Source: Isoetes taiwanensis (lineage: Eukaryota > Streptophyta > Lycopodiopsida > Isoetales > Isoetaceae). From it: a stretch of 64,000 bases of DNA. This document shows positions 32,481 through 44,800 of this stretch, one piece after another (positions within the stretch are counted from its first letter, which is position 1; each line of letters opens with the position of its first letter). The notes below the pieces were generated by a model. That model had not been told where the DNA came from. It searched no databases and saw only the letters and a program-made list of their open reading frames with translations. The position numbers and the translations under genes are program-made. The DNA lies in contig JAJEKV010000006.1 of NCBI GenBank assembly GCA_021234155.1, positions 7,286,435-7,350,434 on the forward strand, written 5' to 3'.

Positions 32481-34560
32481 TAAATTACTTTGTTTGCAGC
32501 TGCGGTTTTAACGGCTAAGGAGGTAAGCTACGTGAATTTGCTTTGAAGACTGCTTTTTGCCTCGCTATAAAACCGATTATTTTTCCTTTTGATTTCGCGT
32601 GATGAAAATTGCTCGAATCGGAAGGCTGAGTTTGTTTCTATTGCGAGATTTATGGTGCTGGCACAGCCGAAAGAAATTAAGTGGAAAGATGTTTCTACGC
32701 CAGATTGAATGATATGGAAAGCCCCTTGGTTAAAGGGAAGATTCATGTCAAAATGGTTCGAACAAGATGCTACCAAGCTAAAAAAGATCTGGATTTCCAA
32801 GATATATCAAAGGGCCTTCACCAACAATGAGTGTAGGACTCAGCTTTCGTGCCTTTGTGTGTGGCAAAACATCAAGTAAAGCCTCGCCTTAATCCGCAGA
32901 AATACGGCGAATTGGGCACGCTTTGCGTTCTCAAAGCTTACAGATTCAATGGACAAGAGGTCAAGAAATGATGGGTCTTATTTCAATAAAAGCATAGAGG
33001 CCATTCTCGCATGTCATAAACAGCTTGAACGAAGCTCAAACAAATTGATGAAAATGAACATACCCAAGAAAAACAAGAGGATCTGTTGAGGCTCCTCGGC
33101 GTCAGACAAGCAGTCACAAAAATTGTTCACCGAAGCTATTGAGGATAAAACAATCTTGACAGCAATGGAAGCACATATAGAACCGTGATGATGACATAAA
33201 GACATGCATCAAGACTTTAAAAGGAAGAGAAGTTGTTAGCGGAGATGCTGGAGAGGTCGCTTTTGGCCAAAGCTTCCATTTAACCCAAAGATTTTGCACT
33301 CCAAAAAGGAGATTGAGAAGCCGAAGATGGATGTTGCAAGGTATCAGGAGAAAATGGAGTACCGCACAAGTGTTGTAAAAATGTGCAGTCTATGCGCCAG
33401 CGATGTGAAGTCCAAAAGGCATGTCGAGTAACCATGGGTGAGTATCACATTCCTCTAATGCATGACGAGGTATGCACAACCGTGGTTTGGTGCTTTGCTA
33501 CTGATTATGAAATGCATGTTGCTTTCTTTGCCGCGACAAGTATCATGTGTATTGCTTTAGCATAGTGCTGGAAACTCTGGCATGCATAGTTCCGTACGGT
33601 GCAGAAGTGCCTCAAGCACTTTTAAAAAGAACTCGATACAGCCGATGCAGCGCCAGTGAGAGAGTGAAGAAGATACGATGTCAAGAGGAGGATGGTGATG
33701 AGGAATTTGAAGAAGATGAGGAAGTTGAAGATACAACCCCAAGAAACGAGCAGTGAAAAACCAGGAAATTTGAGGATAGCCGAAGCAAAGTAGCGTGAGG
33801 CAAAAACCGATTTAAAGACTCCTGCACCCAACAGGTACTAAATATTAACCAAATGGAACCGGCGCTACAAAAAAAGATGAGAAGATGTGATATTGCATAA
33901 TTAACTTTAATTGTTACATGTGTTATTTTTCTTTTTTTGATGCATGTTTCTTTTTTTTGGTGTTTCAGCAGTTGATCTATTGATGTGGACAAGCTTAGTC
34001 CAAATAAGATGACTCACTATGCTTCCTCTTCAAAAGCAAAGAAGAATGATGCACCAGATTTGAACATGCAGGCCGCGCATGAAGGTAAAGTGTTACTAGG
34101 TGCTGGATAAGGCCGTGATATTCTTTAATCTATTCTTTTTATCTTTTATAGTGACAAAAGAAGTTTGAGCAGGATTTGGTCCACACAAAACAACAACAAT
34201 GAAATGAAGGATGTTAGTCCAAGAAAAGGTTAAAAACCCCTAACAATATATATTTGTTTCCTTTTATACTTCTTCCCTCAAATTGAGTTTTTTTACTTTT
34301 GGTGTACCGAGGTTGTTTCACAGATGATGGAAAAGATAAAGCACAAGGATGAGGAAGCAACTCAAGAGGATGTGATTCCAAACACCGACATAACACTTGA
34401 CCAAGTAGGTTGGGTTGCCGGGAATTGAAGAAGCATCGTGCCCCGCTACTGCCGATGAATGAGCTCTGTTTCGATCACGGAAGACTCCGCTGTTGTTATA
34501 CCAGCATTAATATTTATGATCCGCTTATGTTATAATTCAAGATAATGCATTTTGTAATGT
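32480..34560 (+). pseudogene. Possible multi-exon gene remnant, charged protein
   Basis: A weakly supported plus-strand gene model. Exon-like stretches have lysine/glutamate-rich content: a frame containing KKEIEKPKMDVARYQEKMEY (about 33,306-33,365), a strongly acidic frame ending EEFEEDEEVEDT (33,547-33,756), and NKMTHYASSSKAKKND (about 33,995-34,045). A last open piece after a tttcacag acceptor (34,315-34,322) starts MMEKIKHKDEE and stops at 34,428. Donor-like and acceptor-like sites separate them. I do not recognise a family and frames break repeatedly. It could equally be transposon tail sequence. Confidence 0.25.
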
Positions 34561-34779
34561 ACCCACACTTGTGGACGTTTTTGTAATACAAGGAAAGTTT
34601 ACTTTTATTCCTAATGTAAATTGTTTATTCTCAGATTCCTTTTCTTGTTGCAAGTTTAACACAAATCCAAATGGTTTGATCGGGATTTTTTAAATAATGT
34701 ATGTATCAGATTTGTGTTGAATGGAGTACTTTTTGCCAAAATAAAACACAACTCTAAAAGCTGCGTGTTTTAAAGAATG

Positions 34780-36400
34780 TGTATATTGATTGAATTGATT
34801 TGTATACATCAACGCTTGCATTGTGCTAAAATGCTAATTCATCAAATTTTTCCTTTGTGTTCTTTGCCATTCTTAGTAGTTGCTTTGTTTGCAACAACTT
34901 TACTCGACTTTGGCAACATCTTTTCTTGGTTTGTCACTGGCCCGGCTTTCTCTTGCTATTTTTTTTTAATTTTTCACTATTTTTCTCTTGCTTGCCTTGG
35001 TAATCACCTTGCTTGCAACCTGCTTTGTTGGATTTTGCCAACATCTTTCTTGTCCGGGCCGCTTTTAAGCGCTTGCCATCGGCTTTTCCTTTTCCACTTT
35101 CTTTGCTTTTCTTTGAATTGGCCTTGGTTGTTGCTCCCGCTAGCTATATCACATTTGCTACATCACACTGTGCTAGAATTGAAGATTGAGCTTGCAAACT
35201 TTCTAGAATGTGCTCATGGACCTCCTCTTGTAACTCATACATGTTACCTCCCATATCTCCATCAAGAAGTTGCATGATACAACCAAATGATCGCATTACT
35301 ACTGCGCCCGTTCATGTCTTAGAAGTTCATACTTATTATCACCTACAAACTTATAAACTTACCAAGCATTACAACTTCTCTCCTACTAAACTTCTGTCCC
35401 TGTGGATCCTTGGAAAGCTTCAACAACATGCTTTGTTTGAGTACATTTGAGAATGTAAAATCAATTCTCCTTATTGTCCTACTGGAGCAACAACAGCAAA
35501 AATTCTCTCCAATGTCTATGATATCGTACTCCACCTCACCTACAAGACCGCCCATCACAAGCTTCTATTTCCTCCTCGACTCCTCGGCCTTAATTCTGAA
35601 AACCCATGATCCTATTCTTTCTTTTATTAATACACTTGTCAGACTTTAGCAGACCAACAAGCAGGCGTAAGCAGACACCATGTGTGCAAACCATAGTAGG
35701 GTCCTTGTTGTTGGATCGTCTAATGCTATGGAATCTCCCATAGATCCTACTACAGCAGCACACTCAAAACAATTCATCCCTCGCATCGCCTTTTATTCTA
35801 AAGAACTGCGAGCCAAATAAATGAGTTCATAAATGGTGCTTACAAATATAAGTATGAAACGCACAATATTTACCTCGTGTTTGTCAATTCATCGGCAAGT
35901 GTTCCCCGCAAAATATGGCAACACTCATGAGCATCTCTTTAAAGGTCTAGAATTCCTCTTTTTAACATTCTTCTTCATGTGTGAGTGCTCTCTTTAATCA
36001 ACGCTCGGCCCCATCATGTTCACCTACAAAACAAAAGAGAAGCTTACTTTGAGACATACAATTGAAGTAAATCCTCAGCGCATACCTTTCCATGGTAAGA
36101 GGCAAAGTAATTCCAAATAATTGGAATACCGTGAGGTCTTAAAAAATCTTACCAATGAAGAAAATGTTCTTGCACCCTTGGTTGATGTGAGCCAAACCAT
36201 CGACCACATCACATGGTTGGTGTAATCCACACCTTTCCTCGCTCTAGAAACTTAGCATGCTTATTAAGACAATGTTGGAACAAAGAGAGTATCATGTTCT
36301 CTCGGCTATCCGAGACATAAAAAGTGTGTCTCTTTTGATGATGTTCCTCTCACACTTACTTAGACAATTTTCTTGAACCTCTCGTGAGCAGCTTGCATGC
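34780..36400 (-). pseudogene. Transposon protein relic, DFAENY / HGKGEHDG family (copy B)
   Basis: On the minus strand: a REHDTLFVP block (about 36,315), GVDYTNHVMWS with a decayed DGCA..QF element (about 36,235-36,160), then NYFASYHGK up to 36,086. A 62-nt GT-AG intron (36,085-36,024) interrupts the next motif, and the frame resumes as GEHDGA with LIKRAL and THEE (36,023-35,960). Further on are EHLPDEL-like residues, YDIIDIGENF (about 35,530) and a lysine-rich tail (about 35,110-34,900). The order matches copy A at 8.9-11.4 kb. The hydrophobic 166-codon plus frame 34,777-35,277 is only the antisense shadow of the lysine-rich tail. Frameshifts make it inactive. Its 5' part probably extends above 36.4 kb, but I could not find DFAENY there. 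Confidence 0.6.
36024..36085 (-). other. 62-nt intron inside the HGKGEHDG motif of copy B
   Basis: Minus-strand sequence starts gtatgcgctg and ends cttttgttttgtag, with a pyrimidine-rich 3' end. Removing it joins HGK to GEHDG (one G is missing at the junction). Copy A at 10,317-10,340 carries the same motif without an intron. Confidence 0.7.
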
Positions 36401-38930
36401 CTCAGAGTGTGGGATGCACTAAAATATTGTGCATTGATCATTCCTCCAATGCAAACTTTGATCTCTTTGCTGTATTTTTAATGTGTAATTCTCAAGAAAG
36501 TCTATTATCGATACAACCATGTTCTTTGAAAGTGCTACAGTCCCTAAACTGTTTAGCCTGCCATCCGCTTCATAATTGTGAGGAATAAATTGTCATGCAC
36601 CATTCCTAAATTCCAAAAAGGAAAATGGAAGTACTGTTTTGTTCTAAACCAGCTTGAATTTGTTGTTTTGCATTCACTTCTGTGTGCCCTCCGCCCATCG
36701 TGTTCTCAAAGAGTTTCTCAAAAAACTGTAATTTTTACATAAAACTTTTTAGTAATGAGTGAAAGATTCTCCTGGGCCATTTCTATCAGTGTGAGTAATG
36801 CAAGGGTTTGCTCTGTCAAATGCCTCCTCCCATCCTGTATTATTCCTGCCCACCTTGGACAGTGCTCTGGAAGTGACTGGGCTGCTAGGCCTGTGGTTTC
36901 AATAGCAAGCGCAATTGCAAAAGCTGATACCACCAGAATTTTGACAGCAAACCGGGGTTTAATCTCCACATGTCACTTTATTCTGTATGCTCTCTCAAGC
37001 TGGAAGCCACATTTAAGATCACAAAACAGCAACAGCACTACTCATGAATTCCTGAAGTCCAACCTCATTTTGTTAATTGCTTCTTGTCTAACATAATCCA
37101 ACCTCATGTGGATATACACAAAGCAAAGATGTCTCCCCTGGGTTCTTTACTTTCCTACAAAGCTAGGTTTCAGTTGCATGAAAAAGCTGAGAAAGCATTG
37201 ACCTCAATTTTGAAACTCTCTTCTCAAATCTTTCATAAAATGAAACCTCGTGATTAAAATCCATAAACATTGTAGGCATGGTAAATTTAAAAAAGAAAAA
37301 GAAAAGAAAGGGAAATTAGATAAACCAACCTCAGCCTCTTCCAAAAATGTAGAGGATGCACATTTTATTGCCTTTGGCAATCCTAATTTAATCACATGCT
37401 TCTTTCATTTCTGGAGACACTCTTGAATTATTGGTCCGTAACTCAACCACAAGCTTTTGTCGTTGATTAGTGAGTTTGTCGATCTCGTTTGTCTCTTAAA
37501 CATTGACCTCGTGTGGACCTTCACCAATTCTCGGCCGCTGCTCTTTCTATACCGCTGTTGTAACATATTTTCTCGCTCAAATTCAAACATCCAGATAGCC
37601 TTCTCTTACGCTTGGTTTTCTCCTCGAGGCAACAAAGATAAACCATTGCTGAGGTTCGAGCTCCTCGGATCATTAATCGCTTTTCCTATCATACTTATGT
37701 TGAGCCAAAGATTTTCTCACCTTTCCACTCATTAAGTTGACATTGTTTTCACTTCTTTCAATTTCACACTGCATTCCGGCAAATTTTTAGCAAAGACCTT
37801 CAAGAATGTCTTCCCTGCCTTGTTGTGAAGCATTTGCACATACCTTATTATTATACAATGCAATTTTTGAAATTTGTTGTTTCTTCTCTGCTTAGTCCAT
37901 CAGCTGAGACATCTTTCTCAGAAGTCCGCTTCTCTTGCTCTCTTTTCTTTTGCTCTTTGTTCTCCTTTTCATTGCATGCAATTTTCTATAGAGTGATTCC
38001 TGATCTTCAAAACCCATGTTCATGCCGGACCTCAATACTCACCTTTTAAAACAATTAGCAAACTAGTATTTCAAGATCATAACATTTAAAAGCGCTTTCA
38101 AGCACTTACTAATTTGTAGGTAGATCACAAAATGCTTCAAAAACCATCACAGTTTGTTTCACAATTGATGTCTTTGGTGGCTCTAACGCTGGTAGCATCA
38201 CAAACATGAGATCGGTGTTCAATCGAAAAATCCTCTTCACAATTTCAAGACTTTTACTAAAAACAAGATTCCAATTGTCTGCTGGTCCGAATTGACTATT
38301 GGCCTCACCTTCATCTGAAAAATGAGGTTAACTTGTTAGCTATCATAATTTGCAAGCAATTGAGCAGTGTATCTGCTGATATTACCATTATAAGAACCGG
38401 AAAATAAATTCCTCACTATTTGCGCCTTTTTTCGCCGCCAGAAGAAAAAAAGAATTATCCGCTATCTCCACAATGTATAATTTGAACCGACCGAGAAAAC
38501 ATTCGCCGTAAGTATAAGCATAAAATTCGATTGTTGTTCCAAATTCGATACCGCTATGAATCTTTAGCATCAAAAGTGACACTATGCTTCAGCGCATTGA
38601 GAAATCTTTCCTCCCAATTCATGGTAAATTCACTAAAAAGAAAGCAATATCAATTTCAAACAAGATAAACCGGGAAGCCCGCCATTCTATCTAATTGCTC
38701 CGCCACCTTCAACCGACTCGCAAAATTGAAGCCATGATTCTCCAAAGATCACCGGATCGGCGAGATGGATTGATGAGATGGCTTGAGGATTCCGATTGCC
38801 GAAAGATGGCTCGCTGATCAAATCAACAAGCCCGGATGATGGGAAGGAAATTGGCGGTGATTGCCAAATCAGCGACGGCCTTGAAAATAGGCACGGGCAT
38901 GAAGAAATTGGCTGAAGGGCAAAGCACCAC
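36400..38930. other. Unassigned, possibly 5' part of transposon copy B
   Basis: Minus frames at 36,718-36,969 (83 codons, includes AFAIALAIETTG), 38,388-38,582 and 38,687-38,935 have reasonably balanced composition and might be decayed exons. I see no diagnostic motif and give no function. The rest is AT-rich. Confidence 0.25.
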
Positions 38931-38939
38931 GCCATTCAA

Positions 38940-39260
38940 TGTCGCGATGCTTTTTGTGTACCACTAACAAAAATAGACCCCATATAGGTGGCTCCAGTTA
39001 CCTTCAGTTCAATCTTCTAGTATCTTCAATACATGATTTAGAGAACCAACGTGAAAGTTAGTGGCTCAACCGAGAAAGTCATCATGCCAAAGCTCAACCG
39101 AGAAATGGCTTAGTTGTCAGCGTAATTCGCGCCAGCGCATCGTAGCTCCACCTTTAGATGTCTCCGTGACCGACATGGCTAACTTTTCAAGCCTAGGCAC
39201 CGTAGTCTTATCCTGGTCCATTTTATCATAAATGATTGTAAGAGCTTGATCCCCTGCATG
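38940..39260 (-). pseudogene. DUF7869-type relic (copy 2, N-terminal block)
   Basis: Reading from about 39,250 downward: LTIIYDKMDQDKTTVPRL, then a decayed stretch ending NFHVGSLNHVLKILE-like residues (about 39,060-39,010). The same KMDQxKT block appears at 59.9-60.07 kb, and the two loci also share nucleotides (gagaaccaacgtgaaa versus aagaaccaacatgaaa). Only this part is preserved; QLDN and GHTH blocks are absent. Confidence 0.6.
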
Positions 39261-39454
39261 ATGCGACAGTGTTCATTAGCACCAATAAAGGCTTCTGCAA
39301 GACAGTTATGCAAACACTTGTATCGGTACTCAAATAAGGTTGGCATTAACTTGGGAACCTCGTGAAAGTGACGTAAACATGTTCATCTCGCACTTTTCAT
39401 AAATTTAATATAATAAAACCAAGTCCAACATTATGGGCTATAATAGGTTTTGTA

Positions 39455-40045
39455 TTTGACACCCTTCAGCTTTCCTTTTATCTTTTGTTATATCCTCGCG
39501 GTTTCCCTTTTTTCTCATCATTCTTTATGCACTTTTCTTTTTTCTTTTTCCTTTTCCTCTTTTCCTTACATCGTCTTCTTTTTCTTTTCTCGGGCTTTTT
39601 CGCTTTTTAACTCTCTCTTTTCCCCTTTCCCCTTTTCATTTTTTTTTTTCTTTCCCTTTTTTGGTGGACTTTTTCCCCTTCCCTTTCAGCCTTTTCCCAT
39701 TTCTTCCTAATTTTTCCGCAGCTCTTTTTTCTCCTTTCCCTTTCTTCCTTTTCCTTTCTCTTTCCCCTTCCCCTTTCCCCTTCTCTTTTCCCATGCCCTT
39801 TTTTAGTTTCCTTTTCTCGTCTTTTCATAAAAAATTCCTTTTCTTCATTTTCCCACCCTCTTTCCTCCGCTTTTATCCCATGCCCTCCATTTTCCCATTT
39901 CTCTTTCCCTTTTCTTTGTACCCATTTTTCCTTTCCTCCCTTCCTTTTACATCTCCCCTTCCTTTTCCTCTTCCTTTTTCATCCTTTCTCTCCTCACTCT
40001 TTTTCCCCTTCTCTTCCCCTTCTTTCTTTTTCTTCTTTCATTGTA
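39455..40045 (+). repeat. 590-bp polypyrimidine tract
   Basis: The plus strand is almost entirely T and C with runs such as ttcccctttcccc. It encodes artefactual Phe/Pro/Ser-rich frames (39,450-39,710 and 39,661-40,056) and a Lys/Arg/Glu-rich antisense frame (39,607-39,828), none of them genes. Such homopurine-homopyrimidine tracts can adopt triplex (H-DNA) structure; that is general knowledge, not shown here. Confidence 0.9.
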
Positions 40046-40059
40046 CAACCAATTGAATC

Positions 40060-41300
40060 CTCATGTCCATCTCTTTTATTTGTACGGAGGGTAGTGGCAA
40101 ATTAATATTAGAAATGCCTTTTAGAAAAAAGTCACAATTCAAAAGCCTTCAGGCAACCCTCGACAATGCTACTGTAGGGAAGAACATCGTTTGTTGTAGT
40201 GTATGGACATAAAAATATCTTGGTCATGAGCCACCATGTTCAAATGAGTTGGCATGCAACCGTGACACTCATAAAGTTCTAGATCTTACAACGATTTCGT
40301 TGGAAAATCATCTTAAGCCCATGATATTTTCTATCAACCGCATTTTCAAAACCTAGCCCGTTATTGTAAGTGATTTGGTCATAGGCAAACTCGCTTATCA
40401 AACCAAATGATTTGTCATGCGAAAATCTTTCAATCCATTTCCGGTCATCCATTTTATCACCTCGTAATGAGTTCAAACTCCCTTTACCAAAAGTTCAGTT
40501 TGTTTGTCCAGGATTTACGTGATGATTTTGCAACCGGCCCAGATAATGACTTGAATTTGCTATATTTAGCAACAATCATAGTTGAGATATGCACGATGAA
40601 GAAGTTAACCCTTAATATAAAATTCTGCAAAGCTAGATGAAGAATTTAGAAAGCTAGATGAAGAAGATAATCATTGTCCATTGATATAATTTTTCCACCT
40701 CAAGACTTTGTTACAATGTTACAATACATTCGTATCGCAAATGCTTGAAATACATTTACCACAATAGAAGAACACATTTGGTGCGGTGTTGATTTGTCCA
40801 ACAACTAAATAGCAACAATAGTAAGTACGTGATGATGGATAGCATGAAGTACCACAAACCTGCCATAAATATTCCGTGATCGCATTAATGTATTGATCAA
40901 AGACTTTGTAATGAATGATGTCTCAACCGCATGCAACGGAAATGATAAGCTCGCCACCCGGCATGTAAAGTGGGTTATGCAGTTAGTGCAAGTTCCTTTG
41001 CAGACACGCCTCTTGAATTGCGGAGAATCCATAGGAAAGACACTATTCAATTGGTCATTCACAATACTAAAGACATCTCTATTTAATGAATTAAGAAGGA
41101 GGAGACTACATTCACTATGGAACGTAACTCGTGAAATGACATTCCCAAATTGATAAAACAAATTTCATTCCTCAAATTGATAAAACAAATTTCGAAATGT
41201 AATTACATTCCAACACATTCTTTGAAAGTCCCTTTAAAGATGGGAAATACCACCTGCATATTTTCCACAATTCATAGTGCTTGGGGATCCCTTTGGATTT
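40060..41300. other. Unassigned, no reliable gene
   Basis: Antisense and sense frames of 118 and 86 codons overlap at 40,805-41,161, so at least one is a shadow. The minus frame contains CKGTCTNCITHFTC, a cysteine-rich run that may be chance. No family is recognised. Confidence 0.3.
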
Positions 41301-41309
41301 AAAAGCCGT

Positions 41310-41850
41310 ACTGTGGCTGGGTTGCTAACATAGACCCATTAAAATTCATATTAAAGTCAATTGCCACACTTTCCACCATAGCTTAGATAATCTGCCAGGC
41401 CAACATCTTCATTGCCATATCGTGTTGGTTTGCCTAGAATGAGTGCTTGTAGGCAAGGCGATGTAACATCTCTACCTTCATATATATGCAGTAGTGCTAT
41501 CTATCTAGATTTTACCATGTTAGACTATTTCACCTCGATGCGAGGAGCAAGGAACAACAACAAATCCAACAGCTTAAGCATTAACGATCTTTCTACATAT
41601 ATCTCCATTAGAATTAACATTGGTCATCCAGGATTCACAAAGCTGCGGTGGTTGCTGACATAGACCCCACTCAAATCCATGTTAGAAAACTCTAAAGTCA
41701 TAGAGCGCCTCGCATATTCCCATCGTGATGAAGGCATTGGTCATCCTCGAATTCACAAGAAGTCGCACAGAGCGTTGCCATTAAACTTAGACCCTATCAA
41801 ATCCTTTACGTGTTAGAAAAACTCAGTCGTAGAGCCGGAGGCTGCGCTTG
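41310..41850 (+). repeat. Tandem repeat, ~119-bp unit
   Basis: Two clear adjacent units (41,617-41,735 and 41,736-41,845) share cattggtcatcc, attcacaa, tagaccc, caaatcc, gttagaaaa and gtagag-type words. A weaker third copy lies around 41,320-41,380 (acatagacccattaaaa). The 83-codon plus frame there (41,412-41,663) overlaps the repeat and is not credible. Confidence 0.65.
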
Positions 41851-41859
41851 GTATCTATT

Positions 41860-44800
41860 AAGAACCAGAAAGCGTAAATCTAAGCCCATGCCATTTTTAC
41901 ATGGAAGTCATATTCATTAGCATCTTGGGAGGAAGAACATTGACTATCAATGAAGGGAATGCGAAGTTCGTGACAGATTAGAGCTGATGTGTCCCCCCCG
42001 CGCTCTTTTATCGAATTCTAATCTTTCACAACCAAAAAATAAATTGAAAGTTCCATATAATTCTCACAACTTCCATTACCGTGAAATGCCATAACTCGGT
42101 GAAACCGCGAAAAACAAAGCGTTTATGATTGATACCTCAGACAACACTTCTCATTGTGCCGCGGTAACCCGTCCATTTTTCGCGATCAAAGCGCTATTAA
42201 TGAAAACATTACAATCGGTGCTAACCTCATACATATTCTGATCCATCACTTATTCGCCTCTTGTTGCCGCCTTAATTACAACCGCATGTGAAAGGCAACA
42301 ACGACTCGCAAAATGTATACATTCTGATTGACTGCTAGAGACGCAAATACAAAGGATAAGGTCTACCATAACATTAATAACGTAAACTTCAACATCGCGT
42401 GTAGAGAAAAGGCTTCATTAAATCTTTAGGCAATGCAAGCAATGCACCTAAAAGCTATACAGCTGCAATCCCGCCAGCTTGAGATTTCCATAAGATTGTG
42501 TCTTCGTTCAAAGATAGTTGCAATTTATCAAATACAAAGCAAATAAAGGTCAATGATGATCCACCTATATACAAAAGCCATATGGAGAGGAGGAGCAGAA
42601 ATTTCATGTTGAGTCTACTTCATACATCCCTAAACATTTAAAGATAATCCTTTCCGTGATTCCATATCCTTTATTTATGGTTTGCAATACTCACTTCTTT
42701 TGAATAAGCCAGTGCTGAATCTCAATAGCAAAGAGCTTACATGCCAGAAACCAAAAGAGCTTACTGAGTCATATCACAAAAACCTTAAAGTTCTATGGGA
42801 AAATTGAGCCAAAATAGAATGAACATGGCAATATATCTTGATAGTGGTCTTCTGTTTTGTGGAATATTTCTTGTGAACATTTTACATCTAGGATTGAACA
42901 ATCTGACCTTGTGAATCGCCCCAAGATGGAGAGTAATTTTGAGCTTTACTTTATATTGGCGAAGGTAAATTGTTCCACCTCTTCCACAAATACTCTAATA
43001 AAGCTTGTTCCCTAAAGACATTGTCCAAGCATTTGTTTCCTAAATGAAAGAGTTTAATCAAAAGTACACGCATTCATCAATTGCTTCAATTTTCTTCACA
43101 AGGCTTCTTTAAAGCTCAATTCTTAAGAAGTAATTGTTTATCTATTATGGATTTCTAAATGAAAATAATATGATGGCTAAGCCGAGACCGCTTTATAGTT
43201 TCTGCTAAAACACAATGACTTTATTCCTGTTTGCTCTGTATCATAGTTTTAAAAACATATTACCATACTTCCTACTCTTCTCTCGAGATCGTGGATCGCG
43301 GTCTCATTATCCAAAGACAATGGCTTCGCCCAAGCTTTATTCTTGTTTCTCGCTTCCGCTTATTTGATCTTCCGGATAATATTTCGTTGCCCTAAAATAG
43401 AATGATCAATCCAGTACTTCTTGTAATCCGACCGATAATATCAGGATGCGAGGCTGGAGCAAGATTTAATTCTAGATCTAGAGCGTAATGGGCGCCTTAC
43501 GCGTTGAAAACTTCGAGTTTGCATTTTGAAAGCCGATGGCTTCTTATGTGCCATAGGTGAGTAGAAGGAAAAGAAAAGCCATAGCCAACCCTCTTGGAGA
43601 GTAGAAAATGGGGTTTATGCCACCGCCAAGAACTGCAAGATGCCCTAGCTCGAAAGCCGCTTTGTTTGTAGATTTTGAAGAGCGCCTAAGTTCAAAGGAA
43701 AATAGTGGCTCGTGTTTCGCTTTTGTATTCTATACTCAAGGATGTTGTACCATAACACAATAAAGAATATTTCGCTAAGGATAACTGAAGAAGCTCATCG
43801 ACAAAGGGCTTCTTGCAGTAGGAAATTCTTTGAGGCTCTAAATCCGCCATTTTATTCTCCAGCATGTCGAGCCCACTAAAAGTTAAGGCAATATTGCATT
43901 AGCATAACCGAAAGAATTCAAATCGCCCATAACTAAACTATATTTGCCAAACCCCTGAGAGAAAAGCAAAGCATACCTCCTCTCAGAAGCAAAGCATTCT
44001 TCCATTGCACCAGAAGGGCCATATTCAAGCCACTACGATGCACAAACCCTCAACCGTGACTTCTTTCCTTTGTGAGAGGCAATTTTATAGAATGAGGTCC
44101 GGCTGAAAAACTACCATTTTAATAATAACGGTGTTATCCCCATAACTATGCCGCTAAAGAAGACATTTTGCCATCCCAAAGCCATGTCCCTTAAAGTAAA
44201 AACCAAGTACTAATCACTTAACCACAATTGTGAGGAACTCATTGCAGTAGTGGAAGGCTGAACTGGTTTCGGTAAAATTTGCTCCATGGTCACTCATGGT
44301 CGGAGCCGACATACAACTAATGACATTTTTGGTGTTCGTGGCTCTTTCTATGAAGCAGGCTTCAAGGATCGCCCCTAAAACCCTAATATCTCTAAGACCC
44401 TTTTAGAGCTTTAGTTTAGCTGCCCGGGACGACGGCCTTTAATCACATCCAAATTAGGGTCGGTCCAACACTTCATCAATAACACATTATAATATAAGAT
44501 ATGAGCCTTCCTTTCCTATCTCCTATCTCGCTTTTTCCAATAGATTCCTTTGTTTTAGCTTATCTTTTTCTTTGACGAAAGTATACATGTATTGATTTGA
44601 GAAAGCTACGCTTTGGCTATGGCCACCTTCGGTCAGAACGAAGAAGCCAATATATTCTCTTTGTTTCCTCAAGGCGGGTTTCTTCATCTATATAGCGGCA
44701 TAACTTCAAGATTCTCAATAATGATATATAATCTAAATATGCTATCATGCAGTGGTGTTTTTAGAACCTAAATTTCCATGCTCGCTACTCCTCAGACAAC

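Noticed and set aside
34777-35277. 166-codon hydrophobic plus frame
   Set aside because: It is antisense to the lysine-rich tail of transposon copy B, which explains its Leu/Phe content.
39450-40056. Phe/Pro-rich and Lys/Glu/Arg-rich frames
   Set aside because: Artefacts of the polypyrimidine tract.
40805-41161. 118-codon minus frame with cysteine-rich run as a zinc-finger protein
   Set aside because: An 86-codon plus frame overlaps it, the cysteine spacing fits no finger class I know, and no flanking exons are visible.
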